This document shows positions 6,735-12,430 of a stretch of 14,529 bases of DNA, in pieces. A program made the translations under genes and the position numbers. The first letter of the stretch is position 1. The number at the start of each line of letters is the position of its first letter. The notes beneath the pieces are model-generated. The model was not told where the DNA came from and did no database searches. It was given only the letters and a program-made list of their open reading frames with translations. Location of the stretch: positions 1 to 14,529 of the forward strand of contig CALESR010000175.1 in assembly GCA_937907485.1 (NCBI GenBank), given 5' to 3'. Origin of the DNA: an uncultured Paracoccaceae bacterium (GTDB taxonomy: Bacteria > Pseudomonadota > Alphaproteobacteria > Rhodobacterales > Rhodobacteraceae).

Positions 6735-7466
6735 TCAGCGTAAAAGCGGGCCTTCGTGGTCCAGATATTCCGGGTCGAACCCGGCCAGCGCGATCAGGCC
6801 TGCAAGGTCATCAAAGGCGACGCGGCCCTTCTGGAACGTGACCAGACCCTCTTCGCGCAGGTGGCGCAGCACGCGGTTGACATGCACCGCACTCAGGCCC
6901 AACGCATCGGCCATGTGATATTGCGTCAGCGGACAGTCAAAGCCGGTCTTGTCGCCCACCCCTACCAGTTTCAGCCGTGAACCCAGTTCCAGCAGGAAAT
7001 GCGCCATGCGCACCTCGGCTGACCGGCGGCCAATGTTGACAAGGTGCTCGACCACCATCGCCTCGTCGCGCGAGGTTGCCCAGAGGATCGCCGTCGCCAG
7101 CCGCGGCGCGGTGGCAAAACCCTCCAGCAGGTCCGAGGTCAGCACTTCCGAGGCCTCGATCTGCGTCACCGCTTCGGTGCTGTGGTCGGACGTGCGCAGC
7201 AGGATGCTGCGCAGGCCCAGAAAATCGCCCGGAACCTGAAAATCCACGATCTGCCGCTCGCCATCGGGGAGCACCTTGAACGAGCAGGCCCAGCCTTCGG
7301 CCAGGATGAAAGCCGAGGTGTTGCTCTGGCCTTCGTGGATCATCTCATGCCCGGCCAGAAACGTCCGGCGACGGCGGTGAAAGCGGGCAAGTGTTTCCAG
7401 ATCCTCGGCCCCCAGGGCGACAAAGGCCGACAGTTTCTTGGTCAGGGGGCTTTGATGGATCGGCAT
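6735..7466 (-). CDS. Crp/Fnr-family transcriptional regulator
   Basis: This is a 243-aa DNA-binding regulator. Residues about 20-135 form a cyclic-nucleotide-binding-type jelly roll (AGHEMIHEGQSNTSAFILAEGWACSFKVLPDGERQIVDFQVPGDFLGL...). A long dimerisation helix follows (residues about 140-170). A C-terminal winged helix carries the recognition segment LTQYHMADALGLSAVHVNRVLRHLREEGLV. It has only isolated cysteines and no N-terminal cysteine cluster, so it is not an oxygen-sensing [4Fe-4S] Fnr. The cAMP-contact Arg/Ser signature is also not evident. It therefore belongs with the ligand-unknown members common in alphaproteobacteria. The ATG at 7466 gives a normal N terminus, but its ribosome binding site is weak. 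It faces the + strand 79-aa gene across a 170-bp intergenic region with a palindrome. Target genes are unknown; neighbouring stress genes are candidates. Confidence 0.93.
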   Translation of the reverse strand: MPIHQSPLTKKLSAFVALGAEDLETLARFHRRRRTFLAGHEMIHEGQSNTSAFILAEGWACSFKVLPDGERQIVDFQVPGDFLGLRSILLRTSDHSTEAVTQIEASEVLTSDLLEGFATAPRLATAILWATSRDEAMVVEHLVNIGRRSAEVRMAHFLLELGSRLKLVGVGDKTGFDCPLTQYHMADALGLSAVHVNRVLRHLREEGLVTFQKGRVAFDDLAGLIALAGFDPEYLDHEGPLLR

Positions 7467-7553
7467 GGCGGTGTCCAGCGAGGATCGGCAGCAAGGCGCC
7501 TTGGATCGGGGTTAGCCCGGATTTCTGGCCGCGATGCTGCTGTGGATCAGTTC

Positions 7554-7577
7554 ATCCTAGCAGATCGCGACTAGGAT
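7554..7577. promoter_or_regulatory. Palindrome ATCCTAG-N10-CTAGGAT, candidate operator
   Basis: A perfect 7-bp inverted repeat with a 10-nt spacer lies in the 170-bp region between the divergent Crp-family gene and the 79-aa gene. It is 88 bp from the regulator start and 60 bp from the small gene start. The dyad has the size of a dimeric regulator site, but does not match the CRP (TGTGA-N6-TCACA) or FNR (TTGAT-N4-ATCAA) consensus. Autoregulation is a guess; it could also be a transcript hairpin. Confidence 0.4.
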
Positions 7578-7636
7578 AACGAGGCATTCCGACTTAGCGA
7601 TGTTGAGGGTGCGCCCCACATCCGTCTTGAAAGCCC

Positions 7637-7876
7637 ATGATCATGCCCCTGCCCAATGACATCGCCGGACGCGCCGCGCTTTCCATCTGTGAATCGCTGC
7701 TGCTCGCCCTGAACGATCGCAACATCCTGCCGGAGAACGAGATTGTCGGCATCTTGAGGGATGCCTCTGCCGCGCATGAATTCGCGCCGGACCTCGCGCA
7801 GGGTGAAACCCATACGGCCGTCGCGGCACTGATCAACGGAATTCTGGCGGGCGGCAATTCGGTCCGGCGACGCTGA
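7637..7876 (+). CDS. Conserved small hypothetical protein (79 aa)
   Basis: This is an acidic-to-neutral helical protein with the core AGRAALSICESLLLALNDRNILPENEIVGILRDA and a C-terminal TAVAALINGILAGGNSV. The pattern resembles short uncharacterised alphaproteobacterial proteins of about 80 aa that I recall but cannot name. No signal peptide or membrane helix is apparent. The start is ambiguous: ATG at 7637 or ATG at 7643, both with a weak GAAAG site upstream. It is divergent from the Crp-family regulator and convergent with the DUF3309 gene, whose stop is 6 nt away. Function unknown. Confidence 0.7.
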   Translation: MIMPLPNDIAGRAALSICESLLLALNDRNILPENEIVGILRDASAAHEFAPDLAQGETHTAVAALINGILAGGNSVRRR

Positions 7877-7882
7877 CAGGGG

Positions 7883-8038
7883 CTAGACCCGCCCGGTCAG
7901 CACCAGCACGATCAGGATAATCACGATCAGACCCAGCCCGCCGCTGGGCGCGTAGCCCCAGCTGCGGCTGTGGCCCCAGGTCGGCAGCGCGCCGAGCAGC
8001 ATGAGGACGAGGACGACGATCAGAATCGTTCCCAGCAT
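7883..8038 (-). CDS. DUF3309-family small membrane protein (51 aa)
   Basis: The sequence MLGTILIVVLVLMLLGALPTW followed by a Gly/Ser/Tyr-rich linker (SRSWGYAPSGG) and a second helix (LGLIVIILIVLVLTGRV) is the characteristic two-helix DUF3309 pattern. I chose the ATG at 8038 because an AAGGA site lies 8 nt upstream and family members begin MLGTILI. The longer frame to 8095 has no support. The protein is presumably an inner membrane peptide of unknown function, often found near stress genes. It lies downstream of csbD with an 86-bp gap that contains a strong hairpin. Confidence 0.9.
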   Translation of the reverse strand: MLGTILIVVLVLMLLGALPTWGHSRSWGYAPSGGLGLIVIILIVLVLTGRV

Positions 8039-8073
8039 TTGGCATTCCTTGCTTTTCGAAGTTGGGGTCAAGA

Positions 8074-8109
8074 GGCCCTGCCGTATGAGGGACACCGTAC
8101 GGCAGGGCC
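8074..8109. terminator. Perfect 12-bp hairpin between csbD-like and DUF3309 genes
   Basis: GGCCCTGCCGTA (8074-8085) pairs perfectly with TACGGCAGGGCC (8098-8109), leaving a 12-nt loop. It begins 16 nt after the csbD-type stop (reading the - strand). It has no T-run on the - strand (CTCTTGACCCC follows), so it may be a partial terminator, an attenuator or a processing site before the DUF3309 gene. Confidence 0.6.
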
Positions 8110-8124
8110 ATTCGACAGGCGCAA

Positions 8125-8298
8125 TCAGCCCTTTTTCAGGGCGTCCTTGGCCTTGCCGAATTCCGTCTGGATCACGCCTTCGGCTTTTTCGATCACGCCT
8201 TCGGCTTCCAGCGATTTGTTGCCGGTCAGTTTGCCTAGGCCTTCCTTGACGGTGCCGGCGGCTTGTTTGGCGGTGCCTTTGATGCGGTTCTTGTCCAT
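8125..8298 (-). CDS. CsbD-family stress protein (57 aa)
   Basis: MDKNRIKGTAKQAAGTVKEGLGKLTG followed by EAEGVIEKAEGVIQ and GKAKDALKKG is a typical CsbD-like protein: short, hydrophilic, Lys/Gly/Ala rich, with the N-terminal RIKG-x-x-K-x-x-x-G-x-x-K-E-x-x-G-K signature. Bacterial relatives are induced by the general stress response; the biochemical role is unknown. The ATG at 8298 has an AGGAG site 7 nt upstream; upstream in-frame ATGs lie inside the previous gene. It is 22 nt from the YqjE-like gene, so it is co-transcribed with it. A 17-nt direct DNA repeat (8170-8186 and 8191-8207) encodes a duplicated AEGVI unit. Confidence 0.93.
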   Translation of the reverse strand: MDKNRIKGTAKQAAGTVKEGLGKLTGNKSLEAEGVIEKAEGVIQTEFGKAKDALKKG

Positions 8299-8320
8299 GA
8301 TGTTCTCCTGAAGGTTGGGG

Positions 8321-8707
8321 TCAGCGCCGCCGTGACAGAACATAGGCGGCAACCAGAGCTGCGAGTGGCAGCAGAGGCGCGGCGGATCGGGTCGCGCCGG
8401 TAACGATCGCCAGATCGGTGACCGCCTGAAGGCCCGCCGCCTCGATCCGGCGCTGGTCGCGCGCGGCGCGGTGGCGGCCCAGCAACAACACGGCCAGCGC
8501 CAGCAACGCAAAGCCCGCTGCAAAGGCGCTGGCGGCCAGCGGAAAACCGGCCACCCGGCTCAGTAGCACCAGTCCCGCCGCCGTCAGCAGCCCCGCCGCC
8601 ACGCTTGCCAGCCCCAGCGCGGCCAGGGTCAGCGCCGTCTGTTCCTCGGCCCGCCGCAGCGAGGCGGTCAGCAGCGTGCGCACCGGCTTCCACAGCAGCG
8701 GGTCCAT
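8321..8707 (-). CDS. YqjE/holin-X-like membrane protein (128 aa)
   Basis: After an amphipathic N terminus (MDPLLWKPVRTLLTASLRRAEEQTALT) there are two adjacent long hydrophobic helices, residues about 26-48 and 53-77. Then comes a basic charged segment (GRHRAARDQRRIEAAGLQ) and a C-terminal hydrophobic helix ending SRRR. The topology and the position right behind a DUF883 gene match the yqjD-yqjE arrangement of enterobacteria and the 'phage holin family/YqjE' annotation. It starts 5 nt after the DUF883 stop. The reading frame stays open in the + strand neighbours, but third-position G/C preference favours this strand. Function is unknown; it is likely an inner membrane stress protein. Confidence 0.75.
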   Translation of the reverse strand: MDPLLWKPVRTLLTASLRRAEEQTALTLAALGLASVAAGLLTAAGLVLLSRVAGFPLAASAFAAGFALLALAVLLLGRHRAARDQRRIEAAGLQAVTDLAIVTGATRSAAPLLPLAALVAAYVLSRRR

Positions 8708-8712
8708 GCGGA

Positions 8713-8988
8713 TCAGGCCTTTCGCGCGACCAGGCCCAGCAACAGGCCGACGCCCACCGCCAAGCCAACGGCGGCAAGGGGATGGTCCAGCACGGTATTG
8801 GTGGCCGTGGTGCGCGCGTCATGGCCGCCGCGTTCGATCTGTTGACCGGCGCGGCTGAGGCCCTTGGTGACGTCCTCGGACAGGGTATCGACCAGTTTCG
8901 ACAGATCGGCGCGCAGCGAGGCGATCTGGTCGCTCAGATCGCCCGAAGGCAGGGCAGCTTTGAAGGCAGCAGTTGGGGAAGCGGTCAT
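8713..8988 (-). CDS. DUF883 (ElaB/YqjD-type) ribosome/membrane-associated protein (91 aa)
   Basis: Residues about 18-65 form a heptad-rich amphipathic helix (LSDQIASLRADLSKLVDTLSEDVTKGLSRAGQQIE). The HPLAAVGLAVGVGLLLGLVARKA ending is the hallmark DUF883 C-terminal membrane anchor. In Escherichia coli the relatives ElaB and YqjD are tail-anchored, stationary-phase proteins. YqjD binds ribosomes. The ATG at 8988 has a GGGAGA site upstream; the longer frame to 9156 reads through the untranslated leader. It is the first gene of a - strand run with the YqjE-like and CsbD genes, so the 199-bp region to 9187 should contain its promoter. Confidence 0.9.
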   Translation of the reverse strand: MTASPTAAFKAALPSGDLSDQIASLRADLSKLVDTLSEDVTKGLSRAGQQIERGGHDARTTATNTVLDHPLAAVGLAVGVGLLLGLVARKA

Positions 8989-9187
8989 GGGGTCTCTCCC
9001 TTGGGGATTCTCGCGCCGGAGGGTGCCGGGGCTCACATCGGCGGTTTGGGTTTTCGCCGCATGTCCAACCCTTAGGCGACTGAGCCGGGTCGCGGGCTGA
9101 TCCACGTCAGCAGGCTCGCGCGTAATTCGGGGGATACCTTGGTGGGCGTGCATCAAACGTCACTCGCCTTTGGAAAGGTCGAAGCCC

Positions 9188-9400
9188 ATGTCACAATCCA
9201 ATATCCTCGGTCTGGTTGCCCTCGCGCTGGGGGCGGTGCTGCTGTTCTTCGCGTGGCGCGCGTCGAATGCGCCGATCGAACAAGTGTCCGAGGCCCTGAC
9301 CGGCCGCTATACCGGCAACACCACATGGTTCATCGTCGGCGGCGTGATCGGCATTGTTGGCGGCGCGGCATTGCTCCTGCGCGGCGCGATGCGCGCCTGA
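9188..9400 (+). CDS. DUF3185-like small membrane protein (70 aa)
   Basis: This protein has two helices: NILGLVALALGAVLLFFAW (residues about 5-23) and TTWFIVGGVIGIVGGAALLL (45-64). The linker RASNAPIEQVSEALTGRYTGN is the conserved DUF3185 region. The ATG at 9188 is preceded by GGAAAGG, 9 nt upstream; starting at 9170 would place the start before that site. It is divergent from the DUF883 operon and followed by a strong hairpin. Inner membrane protein of unknown function. Confidence 0.9.
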   Translation: MSQSNILGLVALALGAVLLFFAWRASNAPIEQVSEALTGRYTGNTTWFIVGGVIGIVGGAALLLRGAMRA

Positions 9401-9408
9401 TGCGGGCA

Positions 9409-9431
9409 GGGGCCTGCACCTCGCAGGCCCC
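9409..9431. terminator. Bidirectional terminator hairpin between convergent genes
   Basis: GGGGCCTGC (9409-9417), loop ACCTC, GCAGGCCCC (9423-9431) forms a perfect 9-bp stem. It lies between the DUF3185-like stop (9400) and the DUF302 stop (9437). GC-rich and well placed for both strands; T-runs are poor. Confidence 0.7.
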
Positions 9432-9436
9432 GCCTG

Positions 9437-9823
9437 TCAAATAGCCGCGACCGCCTGCGCCAGCAGATCGCGCACCCCGCCCGCCACTGTGTGCAGCGCC
9501 GGGTTCGGAATCGCCTGCATCGAGGCCACGGGGTCGACGGCGCTGACCTCGATCCCGCCGTCAACTTCGCGCAAGATGACGTTGCAGGGCAGCATCGCGC
9601 CTACGCGCGGTTCAAGTCCGATGGCCTGATACGCCAGTTTCGGGTTGCAGGCGCCCAGAATGCGATAGCCCGGCATCGCCACGCCCAGCTTTGCGTGCAT
9701 CGTGGCCTGCACGTCGATCTGCGTCAGTACGCCAAAGCCTTCCGCGGCCAGCGCCCGCCGGGTGCGCGCGTCAACCGCGTCGAGATCGGCGCCGGCAATC
9801 AGGCGATTAAGGGTATAGGTCAT
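9437..9823 (-). CDS. DUF302-family protein (128 aa)
   Basis: The protein has the compact alpha/beta DUF302 pattern. It includes the N-terminal helix RTRRALAAEGFGVLTQIDVQATMHAKLG, the central GYRILGACNPKLAYQAIGLEPRVGAMLPCNVILRE, and the VSAVDPVASMQAIPNPAL ending. The conserved A-C-N-P and L-P-C-N motifs give two cysteines in the predicted pocket. The function of DUF302 is not established. The ATG at 9823 has a perfect AGGAGG site 6 nt upstream. No signal peptide is visible, so it is probably cytoplasmic. It lies 24 nt downstream of the NTF2-like gene on the same strand and may be the last gene of that transcript. Confidence 0.92.
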   Translation of the reverse strand: MTYTLNRLIAGADLDAVDARTRRALAAEGFGVLTQIDVQATMHAKLGVAMPGYRILGACNPKLAYQAIGLEPRVGAMLPCNVILREVDGGIEVSAVDPVASMQAIPNPALHTVAGGVRDLLAQAVAAI

Positions 9824-9847
9824 GCAAGCCTCCTGTTGGATGATCGG

Positions 9848-10192
9848 TCACTCCACCGGCGTCTGCTGGTGCGACAGGCGGCGCCATGATGCCCCGTCCC
9901 TGACCCAGGTCGAAGCACACAGCGCGCGGTATATCGCCACACCCGGTTTTTCCGCCGCCACTCGATAGGCGAGTACGGCGACATCGCCTCGATGGCTGAC
10001 GCTGCGCTCCAGCATTTCGATTGATCGCCAGCCGGTGTCGGCCTGTGGATGGGCCCGGGCGGCATCGCCCTGCAGGATGCCGGCGGGATAGGGAAAGATG
10101 GTGATCGCGCCGGGCGCGGTGACGGCGCGGGCGGCGTCGCGGCCGCTGGTCCAGAGGGATTCCTCCAGTTGCCAGAGGGCGTCGGCACTCAT
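9848..10192 (-). CDS. NTF2-like/SnoaL-type (DUF4440-like) protein (114 aa)
   Basis: The N-terminal helix MSADALWQLEESLWTSG is followed by a beta-rich body containing GWRSIEMLERSVSHRGDVAVLAYRVAAEKPG and CASTWVRDGASWRRLSHQQTP. This is the layout of a DUF4440 cone-shaped NTF2-like domain (Ex-x-xW near the start, V-Y-x-S-x-W near the end). Such domains bind small ligands or act as enzymes; no active-site set can be assigned. The start ATG overlaps the stop of the upstream gene (ATGA at 10189-10192), so translation is coupled. Longer in-frame starts lie inside that upstream gene. Confidence 0.85.
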   Translation of the reverse strand: MSADALWQLEESLWTSGRDAARAVTAPGAITIFPYPAGILQGDAARAHPQADTGWRSIEMLERSVSHRGDVAVLAYRVAAEKPGVAIYRALCASTWVRDGASWRRLSHQQTPVE

Positions 10193-10608
10193 TCCCCCGC
10201 CCCCGGCGCACCCAGTACAAAGGCCTGTGCCAGCATCCAGACAATCACCAGCAGCGCTGCCATAGGCCCCAGCACGGGCATAAGGCCCGCAGGCAGCGCC
10301 CCCGCCGCAACCGGCGTTCCTGCCCGCCCGGAGGATTTCGGCAACAGCGCCACCAGCCGCCGCGCCGCGCTGTCGCGTGCCAGCGCCGGCACATCGGCAA
10401 AGCGGGCCAGCAACCCCTCCAGCCGGGTCTGCGCGCCCATGCGCGACAGGTCCGCCAGATCGGCGGCCTCGTCCCAAGGGTCAACCTGCAACCGCGCCAA
10501 CGCCGATAGAACGCTGACCGCAAAGCCCCGACTGTCCTCGCCCAGTGTGGCGTAAAGGAACCCGTCAAACGGCGTGCCGCCTTGCTGGAGGTAATCCATC
10601 CTGGACAT
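10189..10608 (-). CDS. Conserved hypothetical tail-anchored protein (139 aa)
   Basis: A soluble helical N-terminal region (DGFLYATLGEDSRGFAVSVL, then ALARLQVDPWDEAADLADL, ending at LVALLP near residue 90) is followed by a Gly/Ala/Pro linker. A single C-terminal membrane helix fills residues about 113-132 (LGPMAALLVIVWMLAQAFVL). I recall similar uncharacterised alphaproteobacterial proteins with the FLYA-x-x-GE and ALARLxVDPWxEAA pattern, but know no function. The ATG at 10608 has GAAAGGGG 8 nt upstream; ATG at 10599 is an alternative. It is translationally coupled to the NTF2-like gene. Confidence 0.8.
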   Translation of the reverse strand: MSRMDYLQQGGTPFDGFLYATLGEDSRGFAVSVLSALARLQVDPWDEAADLADLSRMGAQTRLEGLLARFADVPALARDSAARRLVALLPKSSGRAGTPVAAGALPAGLMPVLGPMAALLVIVWMLAQAFVLGAPGAGE

Positions 10609-10739
10609 CGGACCGGCCCCTTTCATGGACATTGACTGCCAGAATAGCCCGCCAGCTCGCGCGTATCCTGACACCGATCAGTATGGAGAGCTCTGCAAAG
10701 GCCTAACCTGCAAAGCATCACCCCTGAATGGAGGCCCCA

Positions 10740-10931
10740 ATGCCGCTGCTGAACCTTGTCGTCACGCTGATCGTCGTGGGCGTCCTGCTCTGGTTGGTCA
10801 ACACGATGATCCCGATGGATCGCAAGATCAAATCCATCCTCAATGTCGTCGTCGTCATTGCGGTGATCCTGTGGATCCTGAACGGGACCGGCATGATGGG
10901 CAGTCTGGGATCGATGCGGATCGGCGGGTGA
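10740..10931 (+). CDS. Thivi_2564-family small membrane protein (63 aa)
   Basis: MPLLNLVVTLIVVGVLLWLVNTMIPMDRKIKSILNVVVVIAVILWILN contains two membrane helices joined by the conserved N-T-x-I-P-M-D-x-K-I-K-x-I-L-N loop of this family. A GGAGG site sits 5-6 nt before the ATG at 10740. That decides against the earlier in-frame ATG at 10728, which overlaps the site. It is the first gene of a five-gene + strand cassette. The next gene's GTG start overlaps this stop. Inner membrane, function unknown. Confidence 0.92.
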   Translation: MPLLNLVVTLIVVGVLLWLVNTMIPMDRKIKSILNVVVVIAVILWILNGTGMMGSLGSMRIGG

Positions 10932-11110
10932 TCCCCCCGCTGCGCCGCGCCTTGAGCCAGCCGGACGCCACCTCGCCCGAAGGCCGCGTCCTGACCTCCA
11001 AGCGCCACGGTATCTGGAGTGTCACCGTCGATGGTGCCTTTCTGGGCGATTATCACCACCGCGAGGATGCCGAGGCCGCCGCCACACTGGCTCGACTCAA
11101 CACGACCTGA
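10928..11110 (+). CDS. Small hypothetical protein (60 aa), coupled to the upstream membrane protein
   Basis: The frame opens at GTG 10928, which overlaps the preceding stop as GTGA. It encodes MIPPLRRALSQPDATSPEGR followed by VLTSKRHGIWSVTVDGAFLGDYHHREDAEAAATLARLN. The second half resembles the short DUF2188-type fold (W-x-V-x-x-x-G-x-x-x-x-x-x-x-x-x-x-D-A-x-x-A-A). It has no signal, no membrane helix and no Cys. Initiation would depend on translational coupling, since no separate ribosome binding site is clear. A GTG start and tight spacing make it likely real but easily missed by annotation. Confidence 0.65.
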   Translation: MIPPLRRALSQPDATSPEGRVLTSKRHGIWSVTVDGAFLGDYHHREDAEAAATLARLNTT

Positions 11111-11124
11111 TCGAAAGGCTCGCC

Positions 11125-11298
11125 ATGAAAACGCCGGTTGTCTATTTCCACGACTATGCGCCGCGCCGCGCGTCGTTGTTTTCCGCGACGCCGGGCGAGC
11201 GCATCGTCCCGCTGCCTTTGCTGCTGAAGCGCAAGCCGCAGGAAAAGGCCGCCGTACAGGTTGCCGAGAACGAAGGCATGCCACCGAGACCGGCGTAA
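11125..11298 (+). CDS. Very small basic hypothetical protein (57 aa)
   Basis: An ATG at 11125 with a GAAAGG site 6-7 nt upstream opens a 57-codon frame (MKTPVVYFHDYAPRRASLFS, then ATPGERIVPLPLLLKRKPQE...). It starts 14 nt after the preceding stop and ends 22 nt before the next start. This fits the spacing of a polycistronic cassette. The protein is basic and proline-rich with no membrane helix and no Cys. I do not recognise it; good ribosome binding and operon context are the support. Confidence 0.65.
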   Translation: MKTPVVYFHDYAPRRASLFSATPGERIVPLPLLLKRKPQEKAAVQVAENEGMPPRPA

Positions 11299-11320
11299 CG
11301 AGGTGGAGGAGAAGCCGCCC

Positions 11321-11503
11321 ATGTCCGATCTTTTCGAGGCGACGCCCCGCGCCCGTGGTGACGTTCCGGCCGAGCGGGTCTGCCTGAAATGCAAGGCATC
11401 TTTCCCGAGTGACGGTTTCGGCGAACGCCTGTGCAAGCGATGCAAGTCCGGCGGTGGCTGGAAGAACGCAGCGCTCGCACGGGGTCCGCTGGCGCGCGGA
11501 TGA
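11321..11503 (+). CDS. Small zinc-ribbon-like protein (60 aa)
   Basis: The protein contains CLKCKASFPSDGFGERLCKRC, two CxxC knuckles 14 residues apart (residues about 21-41), expected to bind one Zn2+. The remainder is short and basic/Gly rich (KSGGGWKNAALARGPLARG). The ATG at 11321 has a GGAGGAG site about 7 nt upstream; the longer in-frame start at 11261 lies in the previous gene. The stop overlaps the transglutaminase start (ATGA). Possible roles include nucleic-acid or protein binding; none can be assigned. Confidence 0.8.
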   Translation: MSDLFEATPRARGDVPAERVCLKCKASFPSDGFGERLCKRCKSGGGWKNAALARGPLARG

Positions 11504-12366
11504 CACGGGTCACGATCAGCCACCGTACGGTCTATACCTATGGCGCGCCGGTGCATCCCGGCCCCCATCGCCTGATGCTGCGCCCGCGCGAAACCCGCGA
11601 CCTGACGCTGCTGGCCTTTGATCTGCAGATCCAGCCCAATGCCACTGTGACCTGGGCACAGGATGTCAATGGCAATGCCGTCGCTACGGCCCGCTTCGAT
11701 GGCGCGACGAACGCGCTGACCTTCACCAGTCGTACCACCGTTGATCTGGGCGCGCCGGTCTGGCCGGTGTTCGACATCGCCGCCTCGGCCGTCCGGTTTC
11801 CCTTCCGCTATTCCGATGACGAGCTGACCGATCTTGGTGCCCTGCTGCGTCCGCAGTATGCCGACAGCGCCGGTCGTTTGGCGGTCTGGGCTGAAGGTTT
11901 CGTGATGCAGCGCCCGACCGATACGCTGTCCTTGCTCAAGGACGCCAGCCTCGGCATTTCAGCGCGCATCGCCTATCAGTCGCGCGACGAGGCCGGAACA
12001 CAGGGTCCGCTGGAGACGTTGGACCGGGGCTGGGGTTCGTGCCGCGATTTTGCGGTTCTGTTTGCCGAACTGGTGCGGACGCTGGGCTTTGGCGCGCGCA
12101 TCGTATCGGGCTATCTGGTCGATCCGGCCGACAGCCTGACTGGATCGGCGGGCGCGGGTTCGACGCATGCGTGGGTCGAGGTCTTTGTGCCCGGCGCTGG
12201 CTGGATCGCGTTTGATCCGACCAATAGCGCGGTCGGATCCGCCAACCTGATCCCCGTCGCTGTCGCCCGCCACATCAACCAGACAGCGCCGGTCAGCGGC
12301 AGTTTTCTGGGCAATCAGGACTCTGCACCGACGTTGTCGGTGCATGTCACGGTCGAAGCCGACTGA
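11500..12366 (+). CDS. Transglutaminase-like (cysteine protease fold) family protein
   Basis: This 288-aa protein starts with the bacterial transglutaminase N-terminal beta domain (VTISHRTVYTYGAPVHPGPHRLMLRPRE, residues about 4-31). A catalytic core follows: GWGSCRDFAVLFAELVRTLGF has the nucleophile Cys181, STHAWVEVFVPG has His223 and GWIAFDPTN has Asp239. All three catalytic residues are present, so it should be active as a peptidase or amide-transferring enzyme. Substrates of this family are generally unknown. There is no signal peptide, so it is cytoplasmic as written. The ATG at 11500 overlaps the zinc-ribbon stop (ATGA). It is the last and largest gene of the small-protein cassette. The family is also called Bacterial transglutaminase-like N-terminal (Pfam name from memory). 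Confidence 0.95.
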   Translation: MTRVTISHRTVYTYGAPVHPGPHRLMLRPRETRDLTLLAFDLQIQPNATVTWAQDVNGNAVATARFDGATNALTFTSRTTVDLGAPVWPVFDIAASAVRFPFRYSDDELTDLGALLRPQYADSAGRLAVWAEGFVMQRPTDTLSLLKDASLGISARIAYQSRDEAGTQGPLETLDRGWGSCRDFAVLFAELVRTLGFGARIVSGYLVDPADSLTGSAGAGSTHAWVEVFVPGAGWIAFDPTNSAVGSANLIPVAVARHINQTAPVSGSFLGNQDSAPTLSVHVTVEAD

Positions 12367-12386
12367 ACCCGGCACGGCAGATCGCA

Positions 12387-12402
12387 ACGCAGCGGACTGC
12401 GT
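12387..12402. terminator. Hairpin between convergent transglutaminase and PRC-barrel genes
   Basis: ACGCAG (12387-12392), loop CGGA, CTGCGT (12397-12402) is a perfect 6-bp stem, 21 nt after the transglutaminase stop, with a TTTT run at 12410-12413 further on. It is a plausible + strand terminator. Confidence 0.45.
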
Positions 12403-12430
12403 GGCGGGATTTTCTCGGTCCTGATCTTGC

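Noticed and set aside
6735..7466. Crp-family regulator as an oxygen-sensing Fnr for the arc operon
   Set aside because: It lacks the cysteine cluster for a [4Fe-4S] centre, and no FNR box was seen upstream of the arc genes.
9098..9128. TGATCC-N19-TAATTC as a Rhodobacter RpoE-type promoter for the DUF3185-like gene
   Set aside because: The spacer is one base longer than the usual 18 and the -10 half matches poorly, so the evidence is too weak to list as a feature.
11431..11499. Longer start for the transglutaminase at 11431
   Set aside because: It overlaps most of the zinc-ribbon gene in another frame, while the ATG at 11500 gives the family N terminus and an ATGA junction.
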